A stretch of 64,000 nucleotides of DNA from Membranipora membranacea. Its lineage: Eukaryota > Bryozoa > Gymnolaemata > Cheilostomatida > Membraniporidae. Under the pieces are notes generated by a model. It saw nothing but the letters and a program-made list of their open reading frames with translations. It did no database searches and had not been told where the DNA came from. The position numbers and the translations under genes are program-made. The DNA is taken from the NCBI GenBank assembly GCA_914767715.1, contig OU612074.1:7765501-7829500 (forward strand), read 5' to 3'. This document shows, one piece after another, positions 1-10,826 of the stretch (position 1 is the stretch's first letter; the number at the start of each line of letters is the position of its first letter).

Positions 1-124
1 TTCGCTTTTCGCGTTGATGCCTAGGTTGCGAAATTTAGTGTAACTTAAATTAAACTCACTCACCATAGTTTCATAAAAAATGTAGAATTATACAGGAATA
101 CGCCTTACCTAAGCATGCAAGCTA

Positions 125-210
125 GCGTGGTGTTGTGGTCTTAGTGTCTGCCTTGCCATCAGATGGAGATTTATGTCCTGGGTTCGCATCCCAGCTTGGA
201 CATTTTTTTA
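125..210 (+). repeat. tRNA-like sequence, probable SINE head or tRNA pseudogene
   Basis: An A-box-like stretch near 133-145 is followed about 45 bases later by a B-box-like GGTTCGCATCC at about 182-192. That is the internal RNA polymerase III promoter layout of a tRNA. The arms do not form a clean cloverleaf, so a tRNA-derived SINE head or pseudogene is more likely than a working tRNA. Confidence 0.45.
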
Positions 211-1464
211 AAAATTTTCACTAGTATGCCTACTAGCGAAATTTAGTACTAGTGAGATTTAGTACCAGGTCCAGATAGCGAAATTAAACTCTAGCTCCTC
301 CAATTTTTTTATATTTTTGCCCTAATTACAGTGTTTCTGGTGTATCTTTTTGCCTTTTTGAGCCTAAATCGAGGAGCATGTTTTGACTGAAATGAGAGGA
401 GGTAAAATAATAGACATAATAAAATAAAATGCTAATGCTAATCATATGAAATACAATCTATATATTTTAGATTATAAACTCGATAACATCTATTTAAAAA
501 TTTGGTGATATTGATAGGTTATAACTGCCTTTACACTTATTGAAGGTGTATAGGCATTGATGTGAACTTCCTATACACCGTATAGGCCCGTATAGGCCAA
601 TTTCCACCACTGGGCAATGTCACTTGGGTTCAATGTTGAGTATCTCAGATTGCGTTGACTACCACTAAGCACGGAGGTAGTATGATTTTATTCATATGAA
701 GCTGTAAGTACTGCTCTACAATTCAAATTGTACCTCTGATGCCTGTTTGAGGTAGGCAGAGCTGTTCACTGAAAAATTGACTACTATTAAGGGTGAAAAA
801 TTAAACAGTGCATCTCTGAATATGCCTTTGATAGATCCCGAATGGAGCATTGTTCACTATACTAGGATCAAGACACTTTTTAACACTGCTATATTTTCAC
901 TGCGCGAGAACAAAGAGAAAACAAATTATAAATACTACCAACAATAAACATGGCATTATTTCATGTGGCAGAATTATCCATCATTAAAAGGAGTTATCCA
1001 TCATTAAAAAGTAACAGCCTAGTTCACATAGCTAAGTCAGTTTTGCTTTCTCTTTCAGAAAACTATGAACCTTTGTTTTTTGCATGCTGGGTCTCACAGC
1101 CTGACAGATACACACATAATGGGATAAAATTAAACACTGTACAACCGATTGATAACCACTGAAAATTTGGGATACCTAATCACCCGAACATTGTTTCCAT
1201 TCTAGATAATCAATGCAATTGGAATCTAAAGATTTTTGTTCCTACTTCAATTTACTTTATCAATGAGAATGAATGAAATAAAAAAGGCTTCAAATGAAAA
1301 ACATTGTTCACTACAGGTTTACTGCTCAGCAAGTTCTTGATATTGAGTCATTATGCATAACTACAGAAATTAATTTAAGAAGGTGCACACTAATTATTTC
1401 AAATATTATTTCTAGATCAAACTGATAAGATTGGCTTCTTCATGATCAGTGTCATTGGCAGCAC

Positions 1465-4400
1465 TCATTTTATCTCATGCACCTCAAGCTCATGTATGTT
1501 CAAGTAATTCTCAACCCCAAGCATTGTGACTCTAACATAGCTGCCAATCATTGAAGAAAAACACATATGCATCCTGATAGCTGGCTGATTTCCTGGTGAA
1601 TATGAGCAAGCTGATCTAGTACCCCTAACACCAAATCCTTCCTCTGAGGTGTCCACTGTCACACTGATGAGCACATTCCTCAATCTGTCACACAGATCTG
1701 CAACAAAGTAATATAAATACATGGCTACTGTTGGAGTACTTTTGTTATTCAATTGATCAATCACAGCATATTATGTTTTATTTTTTAAAAGGAGGTGAGT
1801 ATAGGATTGCCATCTGATAAAAAAACTGTTTAGGAGTGTATTGTGAAGAAAATAACTGTAGAGAAAATATGCTTTGTAGGATGAAAATTCAAATGAAATT
1901 TGTTGAAAATAAGCTAAATTGACCTAAATACCCTGTTCATCAAAATAGAAGAAGTTCAAATAAATGTTAATGTAACGATGTTAGAGAGTGCTGGCGTTAG
2001 GGGTTGGTAAACGGTGTTGTAGTTTGTGCAAGGGACATTGCTGTTGCTATTTTTAGCAGATAATACAACTTAAATACTCTATAAATGGACTATAAGCCCT
2101 TGATCTGACATTTCTAACAATAGAATGCAGTCCTCTTATCTTGTAACGCAGTCCAAACCTATCTATACAATATGCTCATAATTATTATATTGGATCGCTA
2201 TTATATACGCTCATAATGTGTGAGTTTTTCTTTGTGTACTATTTAGAATCATGCACATTTTTCCTTTGGTTAATGACGTAACCGTTCATTCAATTGAGGA
2301 ATTAATTATAACAAGAGAGTTTTTCATTGTTTGATGCTTGTCATCATCGCACCAGCTATTTCTCGCAGCATACTCATTCGCTCATTCGTTTTTCTCTCTT
2401 ACACATTTATTATTATTGATTCATTTTTTTACCTTTCAACAGGTTTACCAGTAAATCAATAAAACAATACACTGCGTCATACACATGGAATTCAAAATAG
2501 CCTTCGCAATACAGTTAATATTTACAAAATCATTTTACTGGACATCAAGCATTTTGCATTTTTAATTTTTGTTTGTTTGCTTACTAGAGAAGTAATATTC
2601 AGCAACTAAGCACAACTGGTAGTTCATGATCAGAATTCTTGCTTCATTTATGTTTAACTAGGCGCTATCAATAATGACAAGAGCTAGTTATCTGGGGTTC
2701 GAATGTTCCTCTGCCCAGTATTGTCGGGCTTTAATTGCTGTCTTTGCTTTGCTGTGACAATTTTAGCTATATGATAGGTCAAAACCAATAATGGAACCAC
2801 TTATTACTAGTCTTATTGAACAGAGTTGTTTATCAAGAAAAATGTTTCATCTTCTTTCAACATCATCCTGACATCAAAACTTGCTTAATTTTTTACTCAG
2901 GAACCAATTAGGTTGTGATATAAGCGAGAAGTATCGTTTAAATCTGTTTACAAATAATAATACAAGCAATAACATAACACTTAACCTTCAAATGACCAAA
3001 TCTAACAGTCACGTTACCCTTACCTCACATCACATCATGTCACATTAACATTACCTTATACATTTATAGCCATTCTACGGTGGCCCAGAAAGCCGGATAG
3101 AATCAAACTTATCAGCTGTGAATTTAATTTATTAAGGCCTGAGTTGAATCAAACAAATCATTTAATTCAATCAAACTTTTCTGCATCAAACTTCTCTACA
3201 TCAAACTTTTCTGTTCTGCACCAAAATTTTCTACTCTAAATCAACAACAGGTGCTGCAGTTCCTGCTGCTAAACTTGTCAACAGATACTTGTACCTTACC
3301 ACTAGCCGTAACCAGATTCAGTAATTTTCGTTGAGAATGTTATTTGCGAAGTATTAAAAGCTTAGTGGCTTTGGTCGCCCACGAGTTTGTTGGTGTGTGC
3401 TGTGACGGAGAGATATATTTTGTAGTCTGTGTTTGTATACAAGTTTTCAAATACACATAGCTAAGTGGGAGTGTTGAAATACATGGTTAAATTAGCTAAC
3501 CTGAATTTAAAAGAACTCAGACTTCTAGGTGGCTTGTTCCTATAGCCTTTTATTTACTATTTCATAACAAAAATAACTGTTATCTTACTATAGTGGTGGG
3601 ATATATATCTCAATAATTTTTGTCAATCTATAATTGCTTTATATACATCTACCTAATATCAATCCGTATCTTTGTTAATATCTTCAGTCGTGATTATCTA
3701 GCTCCGATATACACATGTGAAACCAGTAATATAGAGTATAGGGTGGCTGATATCAATGGAGCGAGAAGTTTGATTCAGAGTAGAAATGTTTGATTCAGAG
3801 AAGAAAGGTTTGATGCAGAACAGAATAGTTTGACGAAGAACAGAAAAGTTTGTTGCAGAACATAAAAGTTTGATGCAGAAAAGTTTGATGCGGAAAAGTT
3901 TGATTCAATTCAATGAAATGTTCAGTTCAATTTAGGCCTTTTCAGATAAAATTCACAGCAGATAAGATTAATTTTATCTGGTTTTCTAGGCCACGGTACA
4001 AATGTACTCCTAAACCAATGATAAGCTCACTTTGAGTTTGACAACGATTCCATATCTTAACGCCGATGATTGCCTCATTTCTGGTTAGGTTAATCTGAAG
4101 CCAAGGTGACAGCTCGAATTTTGTGATGGCATAATTATTAATGTCAGTGTACCCTCCATCAATGGCCTTGCTAGCTAATTGGGTGACATAGAAGATACTG
4201 GACATGCTTGCATTTGTACCATGTTCTATAAAATAAGACACATATGAACAATATTAAACATCAAAACCTTCTTAAGCTGAAACTTTTGAACAAACAAAAA
4301 ACATACAACCAGCATTGGATGTGTTATATATTTTTTTTGAAATTTCATTGGATATATTTGCTAATCAAATGATTTGCTAGTCTGAAAATTCATATAGTCT

Positions 4401-4746
4401 ACTAAAAGTATGGGAACAAACCTAGCTGCATTTTTCTGGTCTGAGGCTGAGGCCTAGAAACAGCGAACACTTCAGCTCCGACTTCATCGAGAGAAATATG
4501 TTTATAAAGATAACATTTTCCATCTTCCGCCACGTTATAGGTGAAAGCTTCGCAGTCCTCATGTCTATTCAAACATTCCATACCACACAATCCTGCCGTC
4601 TTCACATGAATAATAGTTTGGACAGATGAGTCAGGCGTTTCAATCGAGAGAGCACTGAAAGTGAGTGTGGTTTTGTTTTGAATACAATTAGAGAAGATTA
4701 GAGTTAGAACAAGCACGCTTAGCTGTAAGATAGACATGCTCCCCAT
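1465..4746 (-). CDS. Secreted PAN/apple domain plus fucolectin-type (FTP) lectin, copy 1 (3 exons)
   Basis: Exons (minus): 4422-4746, 4031-4225, 1465-1697; spliced CDS 753 nt, 250 aa, phases consistent at both introns. The start at 4746 is chosen because a hydrophobic signal peptide (MGSMSILQLSVLVLTLIF) follows; an upstream ATG at 4815 is in frame but adds 23 residues ahead of it. Residues about 30-105 form a PAN/apple-like domain (C-GMEC, DCEAFTYN, KCYLY cysteines). Residues about 110-250 form an eel-fucolectin-type F5/8C-like domain split over exons 2 and 3 (SKAIDG, PWLQINL, CSYSPG, YVRVTMLG). Known family role: extracellular fucose or glycan recognition. The fucose-contacting His of the family is not evident where expected and the usual R-x-D spacing is altered at the exon 2/3 junction, so the ligand is uncertain. 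Intron 2 (about 2.3 kb) holds a solo LTR and a foldback minisatellite element. Confidence 0.82.
1971..2513 (+). mobile_element. Solo LTR with 5-bp target duplication (GTTAA)
   Basis: The 543-bp block begins TGTAACGATG and ends CGCAATACA (TG...CA). It is flanked by GTTAA at 1966-1970 and 2514-2518. A TATA-like CTATAAATGG lies near 2079 and an AATAAA near 2458, giving plus orientation. The matching place in the right arm of the inverted duplication (about 9470-9495) has no insertion, so that arm shows an empty site. No retroviral or gypsy coding sequence adjoins it. It sits in intron 2 of the minus-strand lectin gene. Confidence 0.8.
3078..4000. repeat. Foldback element with internal minisatellite (left arm)
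   Basis: The ends are inverted copies: about 3078-3180 (GGTGGCCCAGAAAGCC...) matches the reverse complement of about 3905-4000. Next to each end is a cluster of about 20-bp units built on TCAAACTTTTCTG (3160-3240) or its complement GTTTGATGCAGAA (3765-3912). The right terminal repeat runs up to the donor of lectin exon 2. The same structure, altered, is in the right arm at about 7380-8930. This resembles foldback-type transposons; target duplications were not resolved. Confidence 0.6.
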
Positions 4747-6608
4747 CTTGCCCACCCAGCAACTGATATAACATAATAATTCTGTTAATTTGCTTGTCCC
4801 AAACTCATCTTCCACCGAATCTCATTATTATTGTATCGATTCATGTCATGTCATTACACAGAAGTGGTCCCCATCATCTCGAAACCTCTCTGCCTTCCGT
4901 CCTTAGTAATTGACTGCTTTGGTGTTGCCAAATTCGATTCAATATCATGAAAGAAATTAATTATAGCATAGCTGACACAAAATTTTTAATTAAATTCATT
5001 ATAATGTTTTTTATGGTAGAATCAATATTTTACACATTTTAAAAGAAATTAATTTCCTGATGCGTCAAGTCGAAATTATGGCGCAAATCTGTTTGTTGAA
5101 AATATGTATAGACAAACATTCATTACATTTCGCATTTCAGTTACACATGTTCGACCAACATTAAAAATTAATTGCAGATGGACGTTGGCAGGTGGTCTTG
5201 TTTTCTATTGAGAAAGACAAGAACAACATGCAAGATGTTCGGTTTGTCTTGCTTTCTATTACAATACTATCTATTGCAATACAGGTTATCTTGACGTATC
5301 AGGAAAACACACCGTTTGATGCAATTTGATGAATTTAATTGTTTTTCCTTTGTAACTAAAATGTCGAACTGCACAGGATGCATGTTGTTATAAGTCTTTC
5401 TCATCAACGAGATGGAAAGAAAATCAATTTGAGGCTCTCATCAGGATTTTGCCATTATGCCAATGGCTCTAAATATGCAAACTTTGTGCAGTTGTAATTA
5501 TTAAAAATATTGTTTGATGATCAATCATTCCAATGTACAAAATAAATTATGTGGCAGTTATCTGTTAAAAGAATCATTAATAATTTAAGCTGTGACATAA
5601 TGCAATCCAAATAGGTTTTTTTGAACAAGGAGTAACTAAACATACCAGTCAACATTGTGGTAGCATTATCATTTATATGATCGATAAAATTGGTCTTGAG
5701 ATCACAGAAACCATACTAGGATCCTAGGATATACGATCCTAGTTTCTTAGATCAACTTTTTATGACAATGAATGAATTATGATATATATTTATGTACTTT
5801 TGTTGTCAGCATAAATTCATTATTACTTATGTTTTCATGATGTGACATAAATGATCGCAAGGTAAATGTATTCTCTCAACAACTCATGGGTTTTCAGGAT
5901 TTAACGAATATATTTACGTTTATCTTGCTCTCGACATGTTGCTTTTTGAACAAACTGCTGAGTATTTGCCGATTTCTCAAGATTTATGAAATGCATGGGT
6001 TGATAACTCTGTTTTGAAAATGATCCACTAATTTTTAATTAAATTACTGAATTGACCATGAATCAAATGCCATACCTGACTAACATTAGCATTAGCCTGT
6101 GAGAGCCAGTGGAAAATTCAGATTTTACGCTGATTTGGTTCTACGTCTGGAGCTTTCAATTAAATATAGCTCTGGTATGGATTAACAGGGTCGATTATGA
6201 CCAACTCATGGATTAATGTGATAATTGGATGTCATGGGCAGGAAGTGTCAAATAATGACCTCTTGTATTTCCTGATACTATCATTGTAGATTTTCAGGAC
6301 AATTAATTTCTTTTAAAATGTGTAAAATTTTGATTCTACCATAAAAAACATTATAATGAATTTAATTAAAAAGTCTGTGTCAGCTATGCTATAATTAATT
6401 TCTTTTATGATATTGAATCGAATTTGGCAAGACAAAAGCAGTAAATTACTAAGGACAGAAAGCAGAGAGGTTTCGAGATGATGGGGACCACTTCTGTGTA
6501 ATGACATGACATGAATCGATACAATAATAATGAGATTCGGTGGGAGATGAGTTTGGGATAAGCAAATTAACAGAATTAATAAGTTATATCAGTTTCTGGG
6601 TGGGCAAG
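4747..6608. promoter_or_regulatory. Shared upstream region of the divergent lectin genes
   Basis: This 1.86-kb gap separates the two start codons. Its outer ~300 bp on each side (4747-5055 and 6300-6608) are near-identical inverted copies, so both genes have almost the same proximal promoter. The centre (5056-6299) is single-copy with no convincing ORF. No clear TATA box or initiator was identified. Confidence 0.5.
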
Positions 6609-9600
6609 ATGGGGAGCGTGTCTAACTTACAGCTAAGTGTGCTTGTTCTAACTCTTCATTTGATTTTTGGGGATTGTATTCAAAACAAAACCACACTCAC
6701 TTTCAGTGTTCTCTCAATTGAAAGGCCTGACTCATCTGTCCAAACTATTATACATGTGAAGACGGCAGGATTGTGTGGTATGGAATGTTTGAATAGACAT
6801 GAGGACTGCGAAGCTTTCACCTATAACGTGACGGAAGATGGAAAATGTTATCTTTATCAACATATTTCTCTCGATGAAGTCGGAGCTGAAGTGTTCACTG
6901 TTTCTAGGCGTCAGCCTCAGACCATCAAAACACAGCTAGGTTTGCTTGCATCCTTTTAGTATACAATATGAATTTCAGACTAACAAATCAATTGATTAGC
7001 AAAAATATAATATGACAATTCGAAGAAATGTACAACACACCTTATGCTGGTTGTATGTTTTTTGTTTGTTCAAAAATTTCAGCTGCCAAAATGTTAAGTA
7101 TTACTTGAGAAGGTTTCAAATTTTAGTATTGTCCTATTTACCTTGTGTTATAGAACATGGTACAAATGCGAGCATGTCTAGTATCTACTATGTCACCCAA
7201 CAAGCTAGCAAGGCCATTGATGGAGAGTACACTGACATTAATAATTATGCCATCACCGAATTCGAGCTGTCACCTTGGCTTCAGATTGACCTAACCAGAA
7301 ATGAGGCAATCATCGGCGTTAAGATATGGAATCGTTGTCAAACTCAAGGTGAGCTTTGCATTGGTTTAGGAGTAGATATGTACTGTGGCCGAGAAAGCCA
7401 GATTAAATTAATCTTATCTGCTGTGAATTTTATCTAAAAAAGCCTCAATTGAACTGAACATTTCATAGAATTGGATCAAACTTTTCTGCATCAAACTTTT
7501 CTGTTCTGCATCAAACGTTTCTGTTCTTCGTCAAACTTTTCTGTTCTGCATCTAACCTTTCTACTCTGAATCAAACATTTCTACTCTGAATCAAAGTTCT
7601 TGCACCATTGATATCAGCCACCCTATACTCTATATCACTGGTTTTACATATGTATATTGGAGCTAGATAATCACGACTGAAGATATTAACAAAGATACGG
7701 ATTGATATTAGGTAGATGTATAAAAAGGAATTATAGATTGACATAAAGTATTGACATATATATCACACAATTATAGTAAGATAACAGTAATTTTTGTCCC
7801 AAACTCATCTCCCACCGAATCTCATTATTATTGTATCGATTCATGTCATGTCATTACACAGAAGTGGTCCCCATCATCTCGAAACCTCTCTGCTTTCTGT
7901 CCTTAGTAATTGACTACTTTTGTGTTGCCAAATTCGATTCAATATCATAAAAGAAATTAATTATAGCATAGCTGACACAAACTTTTTAATTAAATTCATT
8001 ATAATGTTTTTTATGGTAGAATCAACATTTTACACATTTTAAAAGAAATTAATTTCCTGATATGTCAAGTCGAAATTATGGTGCAAATGTGTTTGTTGAA
8101 AATATGTATAGACGATTTTCAAACCAAACATTTCTACTCTGAATCAAAGTTCTTGCTCCATTGATATCAGCCACCCTATACTCTATATTACTGGTTTTAC
8201 ATATGTATATTTGAGCTAGATAATCACGACTGAAGATATTAACAAAGATACAGATTTATATTAGGTAGATGTATAAAAAGGTATTATAGATTGACAAAAA
8301 GTATTGAGATATATATCCCACCACTATAGTAAGATAACAGTAATTTTTGTTATGAAATAATAGATAAAAGGCTATAGGGACAGGCCACCTAGAAGTCTGA
8401 GTTCTTTTAAATTCAGGTTAGCTAATTTAACCATGTATTTCAAAACTCCCACTTAGCTACGTGTATTTCAATACTTATATACAAACACAGACTACAAAAT
8501 ATATCTCTCCGTCACAGCACACACCAACAAACTCGTGGGCGACCAAAGCCACTTAGCTTTTAATACTTTGCAAATAACATTCTCAACGAAAGTTACTGAA
8601 TCTGGTTACGGCTAGTGGTAAGGTACAAGTATCTGTTGACAAGTTTAGCAGCAAGAACTGCAGCACCTGTTGTTGATTTAGAGTAGAAAATTTTGATGCA
8701 GAGTAGTAAAGTTTGTTGCAGAACCAATAAGTATGACGCAGAACAAAAAAGCTTGATGGAGAACAGAAAATCTTGATGCAGAACAGAAAAGTTTGATGTA
8801 GAGAAGTTTGATGCAGAAAAGTTTGATTGAATTAAATGATTTGCTTGATTCAACTCAGGCCTCATTAAATTAAATTGACAGCTGATAAGTTTGATTTTAT
8901 CCGGCTTTCTGGGCCACCGTAGAATGGCTATAAATGTATAAGGTAATGTTAATGTGACGTGATGTGATGTAAGGTAAGGGTAACGTGACTGTTAGATTTG
9001 GTCATTTGAAGGTTAAGTGTTAAATTATTGTTTGTATTATTATTTGTAAACAGATGTAAATGTGACTTCTGGCTTATATCACAACCTAATTGGTTCCTGA
9101 GTAAAGAATTAAGCAAAGTTTTGATGTCAGGATGATATGTTGAAAAAAGATGAAACATTTTTTTTGATAAACAACTCTGTTCATTAAGACTAGTAATAAG
9201 TGGTTCCATTATTTGTTTTGACCTATTACATAGCTAAAATTGTCACAGCAAAGCAAAGACTGCAATCAAAGCCTTACAATACTGGGCAAAAGAACATTCG
9301 AACCCCAGATAACTAGCTCTTGTCATTATTGATAGCGCCTAGTTAAACATAAATGAAGCAAGAATTCTGATCATGAAACTACCAATTGTGCTTAGGTGCT
9401 GAACATTACTTCTCTAGTAAGCAAACAAACGAAAATTAAAAATGCATAATGCTTGATGTCCAGTATAATGGTTTTATAAACATTTGAACTTCTTCTATTT
9501 TGACAAAACAAGGTATTTAGGTCAATTTAGCTTATTTTCAACAAATTTCATTTGAATTTTCATCCTACAAAGCATATTTTCTCTACAGTTATTTTCTTCA

Positions 9601-9979
9601 CAATACACTCCTAAACAGTTTTTTCATCAGATGCCAATCCATTTACTCACCTCCTCTTAATAAAAAAACATGATATGCTGTGATTGATCAATTGAATAAC
9701 GAAAGGACTCCAACAGTAGCCATGTGTTTATATTATTTTGTTGCAGTTCTGTGTGAGAGATTGAGGAATGTCCTCATCAGTGTGACAGTGGACACCTCAG
9801 AGGAAGGATTTGGTGTTAGGGGAACTAGATCAGCTTGCTCATATTCACCAGGAAATCAGCCAGCTATCAGGATGCATATGTGTTTTTCTTCAATGATTGG
9901 CAGCTATGTTAGAGTCACAATGCTTGGGGTTGAGAATTACTTGAACATACATGAGCTTGAGGTGCATGAGATAAAATGA
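6609..9979 (+). CDS. Secreted PAN/apple domain plus fucolectin-type (FTP) lectin, copy 2 (3 exons)
   Basis: Exons: 6609-6939, 7154-7348, 9747-9979; spliced CDS 759 nt, 252 aa, with splice sites and phases identical to copy 1 (exon 2 is 195 nt and exon 3 is 233 nt in both). The signal peptide region has two more residues than copy 1. The PAN-type domain comes first and the FTP lectin domain second. The last ~75 residues are the same in both copies, while exons 1 and 2 carry several substitutions (for example SRRQPQT against SRPQPQT). Both reading frames are open, so neither copy is an obvious pseudogene. It is transcribed away from copy 1. Intron 2 contains the foldback minisatellite and an antisense extra copy of the promoter region. 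Carbohydrate binding is inferred from the fold only. Confidence 0.82.
7380..8930. repeat. Foldback element with minisatellite (right arm, enlarged)
   Basis: Counterpart of 3078-4000. Terminal inverted copies lie at about 7380-7480 and 8815-8930, with CATCAAACTTTTCTG-type units at 7475-7590 and the complementary units at 8690-8830. It is longer than the left copy because of the duplication at 7563-8350. Confidence 0.55.
7563..8350. repeat. Tandem duplication enclosing a second promoter copy
   Basis: Segment 7563-7796 is repeated almost exactly at 8126-8350. Between them, 7797-8113 is a near-perfect copy of 4797-5113, the 5'-proximal region of lectin copy 1, lying antisense inside intron 2 of lectin copy 2. 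The arrangement A-P-A' suggests a template-switch or ectopic-recombination event after the arms formed. Confidence 0.8.
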
Positions 9980-10826
9980 GTGCTGCCAATGACACTGATC
10001 ATGAAGAAGCCAATCTTATCAGTTTGAACTAAAAATAATATTTGAAATAATTAATGTGCACCTTCTTAATTTAATTTCTCTAGTTATGCATAATGACTCA
10101 ATATCAAGAACTTGCTGAGCAGTAAACCTGTAGTGAATAATGTTTTTCATTTGAAGCCTTTTTTATTTCATTCATTCTCATTGATAAATTAAATTGAAGT
10201 AGGAACAAAATTCTTTAGATTCCAATTGCATTGATTATCTAGAATGGAAACAATGTTCAAAAAGATGTTCAAATTTTACTGACTAGGTATCCCAAGTTTT
10301 CAGTAGTTATCGATCGGTTGTACAGTGTTTATTTTTTATCCCATATATGTGTGTATCTGTCAGGTGGTGAGACCCAGCATGCGAATGACAAAGGTTCATA
10401 GTTTTCTGAAAGAGAAAGCAAAACAAACTTAGCTATGTGAACTATGCTGTTACTTTTTAACGATGCATACATTTTGTCACCCCTGTTTGCTAGGGAATTA
10501 CATCCAAATCTCGCATATCGATACTGATAGATAACTGCCACATGAAATGATGCCATGTTTATTGTTGGTAGTATTTATAATTTGTTTTCTCTTTGTCCTC
10601 GCGCAGTGAAAATAAAGCAGTGTTAAAAAGTGTCTTGATCCTAGTAAAGTGAACAATGCTCCATTCGAGGCCCATCGGGATCTATCAAAGGCATATTCAG
10701 AGATGCACGGGTTAATTTGTCACCCTTAATAGTAGTCAATTTTCTTGTGAACAGCTCTGTCTACCTCAGACAGGCATCAGAGGTGCAATCTGAATTGAAC
10801 ATTGAACCCAAGTGACATTGCCCATG

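Larger units (their letters stand above)
612..5055. repeat. Left arm of large inverted duplication
   Basis: This arm matches the reverse complement of about 6300-10826 over coding and non-coding DNA. The coordinates of matching sites sum to about 11360-11440. Outer homology starts near the GGGCAATGTCACTTGGG stretch at about 612 and inner homology ends just after 5050. Indels separate the arms, the largest being a solo LTR at 1971-2513 present only here. The arm holds one complete PAN-lectin gene on the minus strand. Confidence 0.9.
6300..10826. repeat. Right arm of large inverted duplication
   Basis: Reverse-complement partner of about 612-5055. It holds the second lectin gene on the plus strand, lacks the solo LTR, and has an extra internal duplication at 7563-8350. 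Homology ends near 10826. Confidence 0.9.

Noticed and set aside
6313-6507. 64-codon ORF in the lectin promoter region
   Set aside because: Present only because the inverted copies are open by chance; no motif and no counterpart frame of equal length in the left arm.
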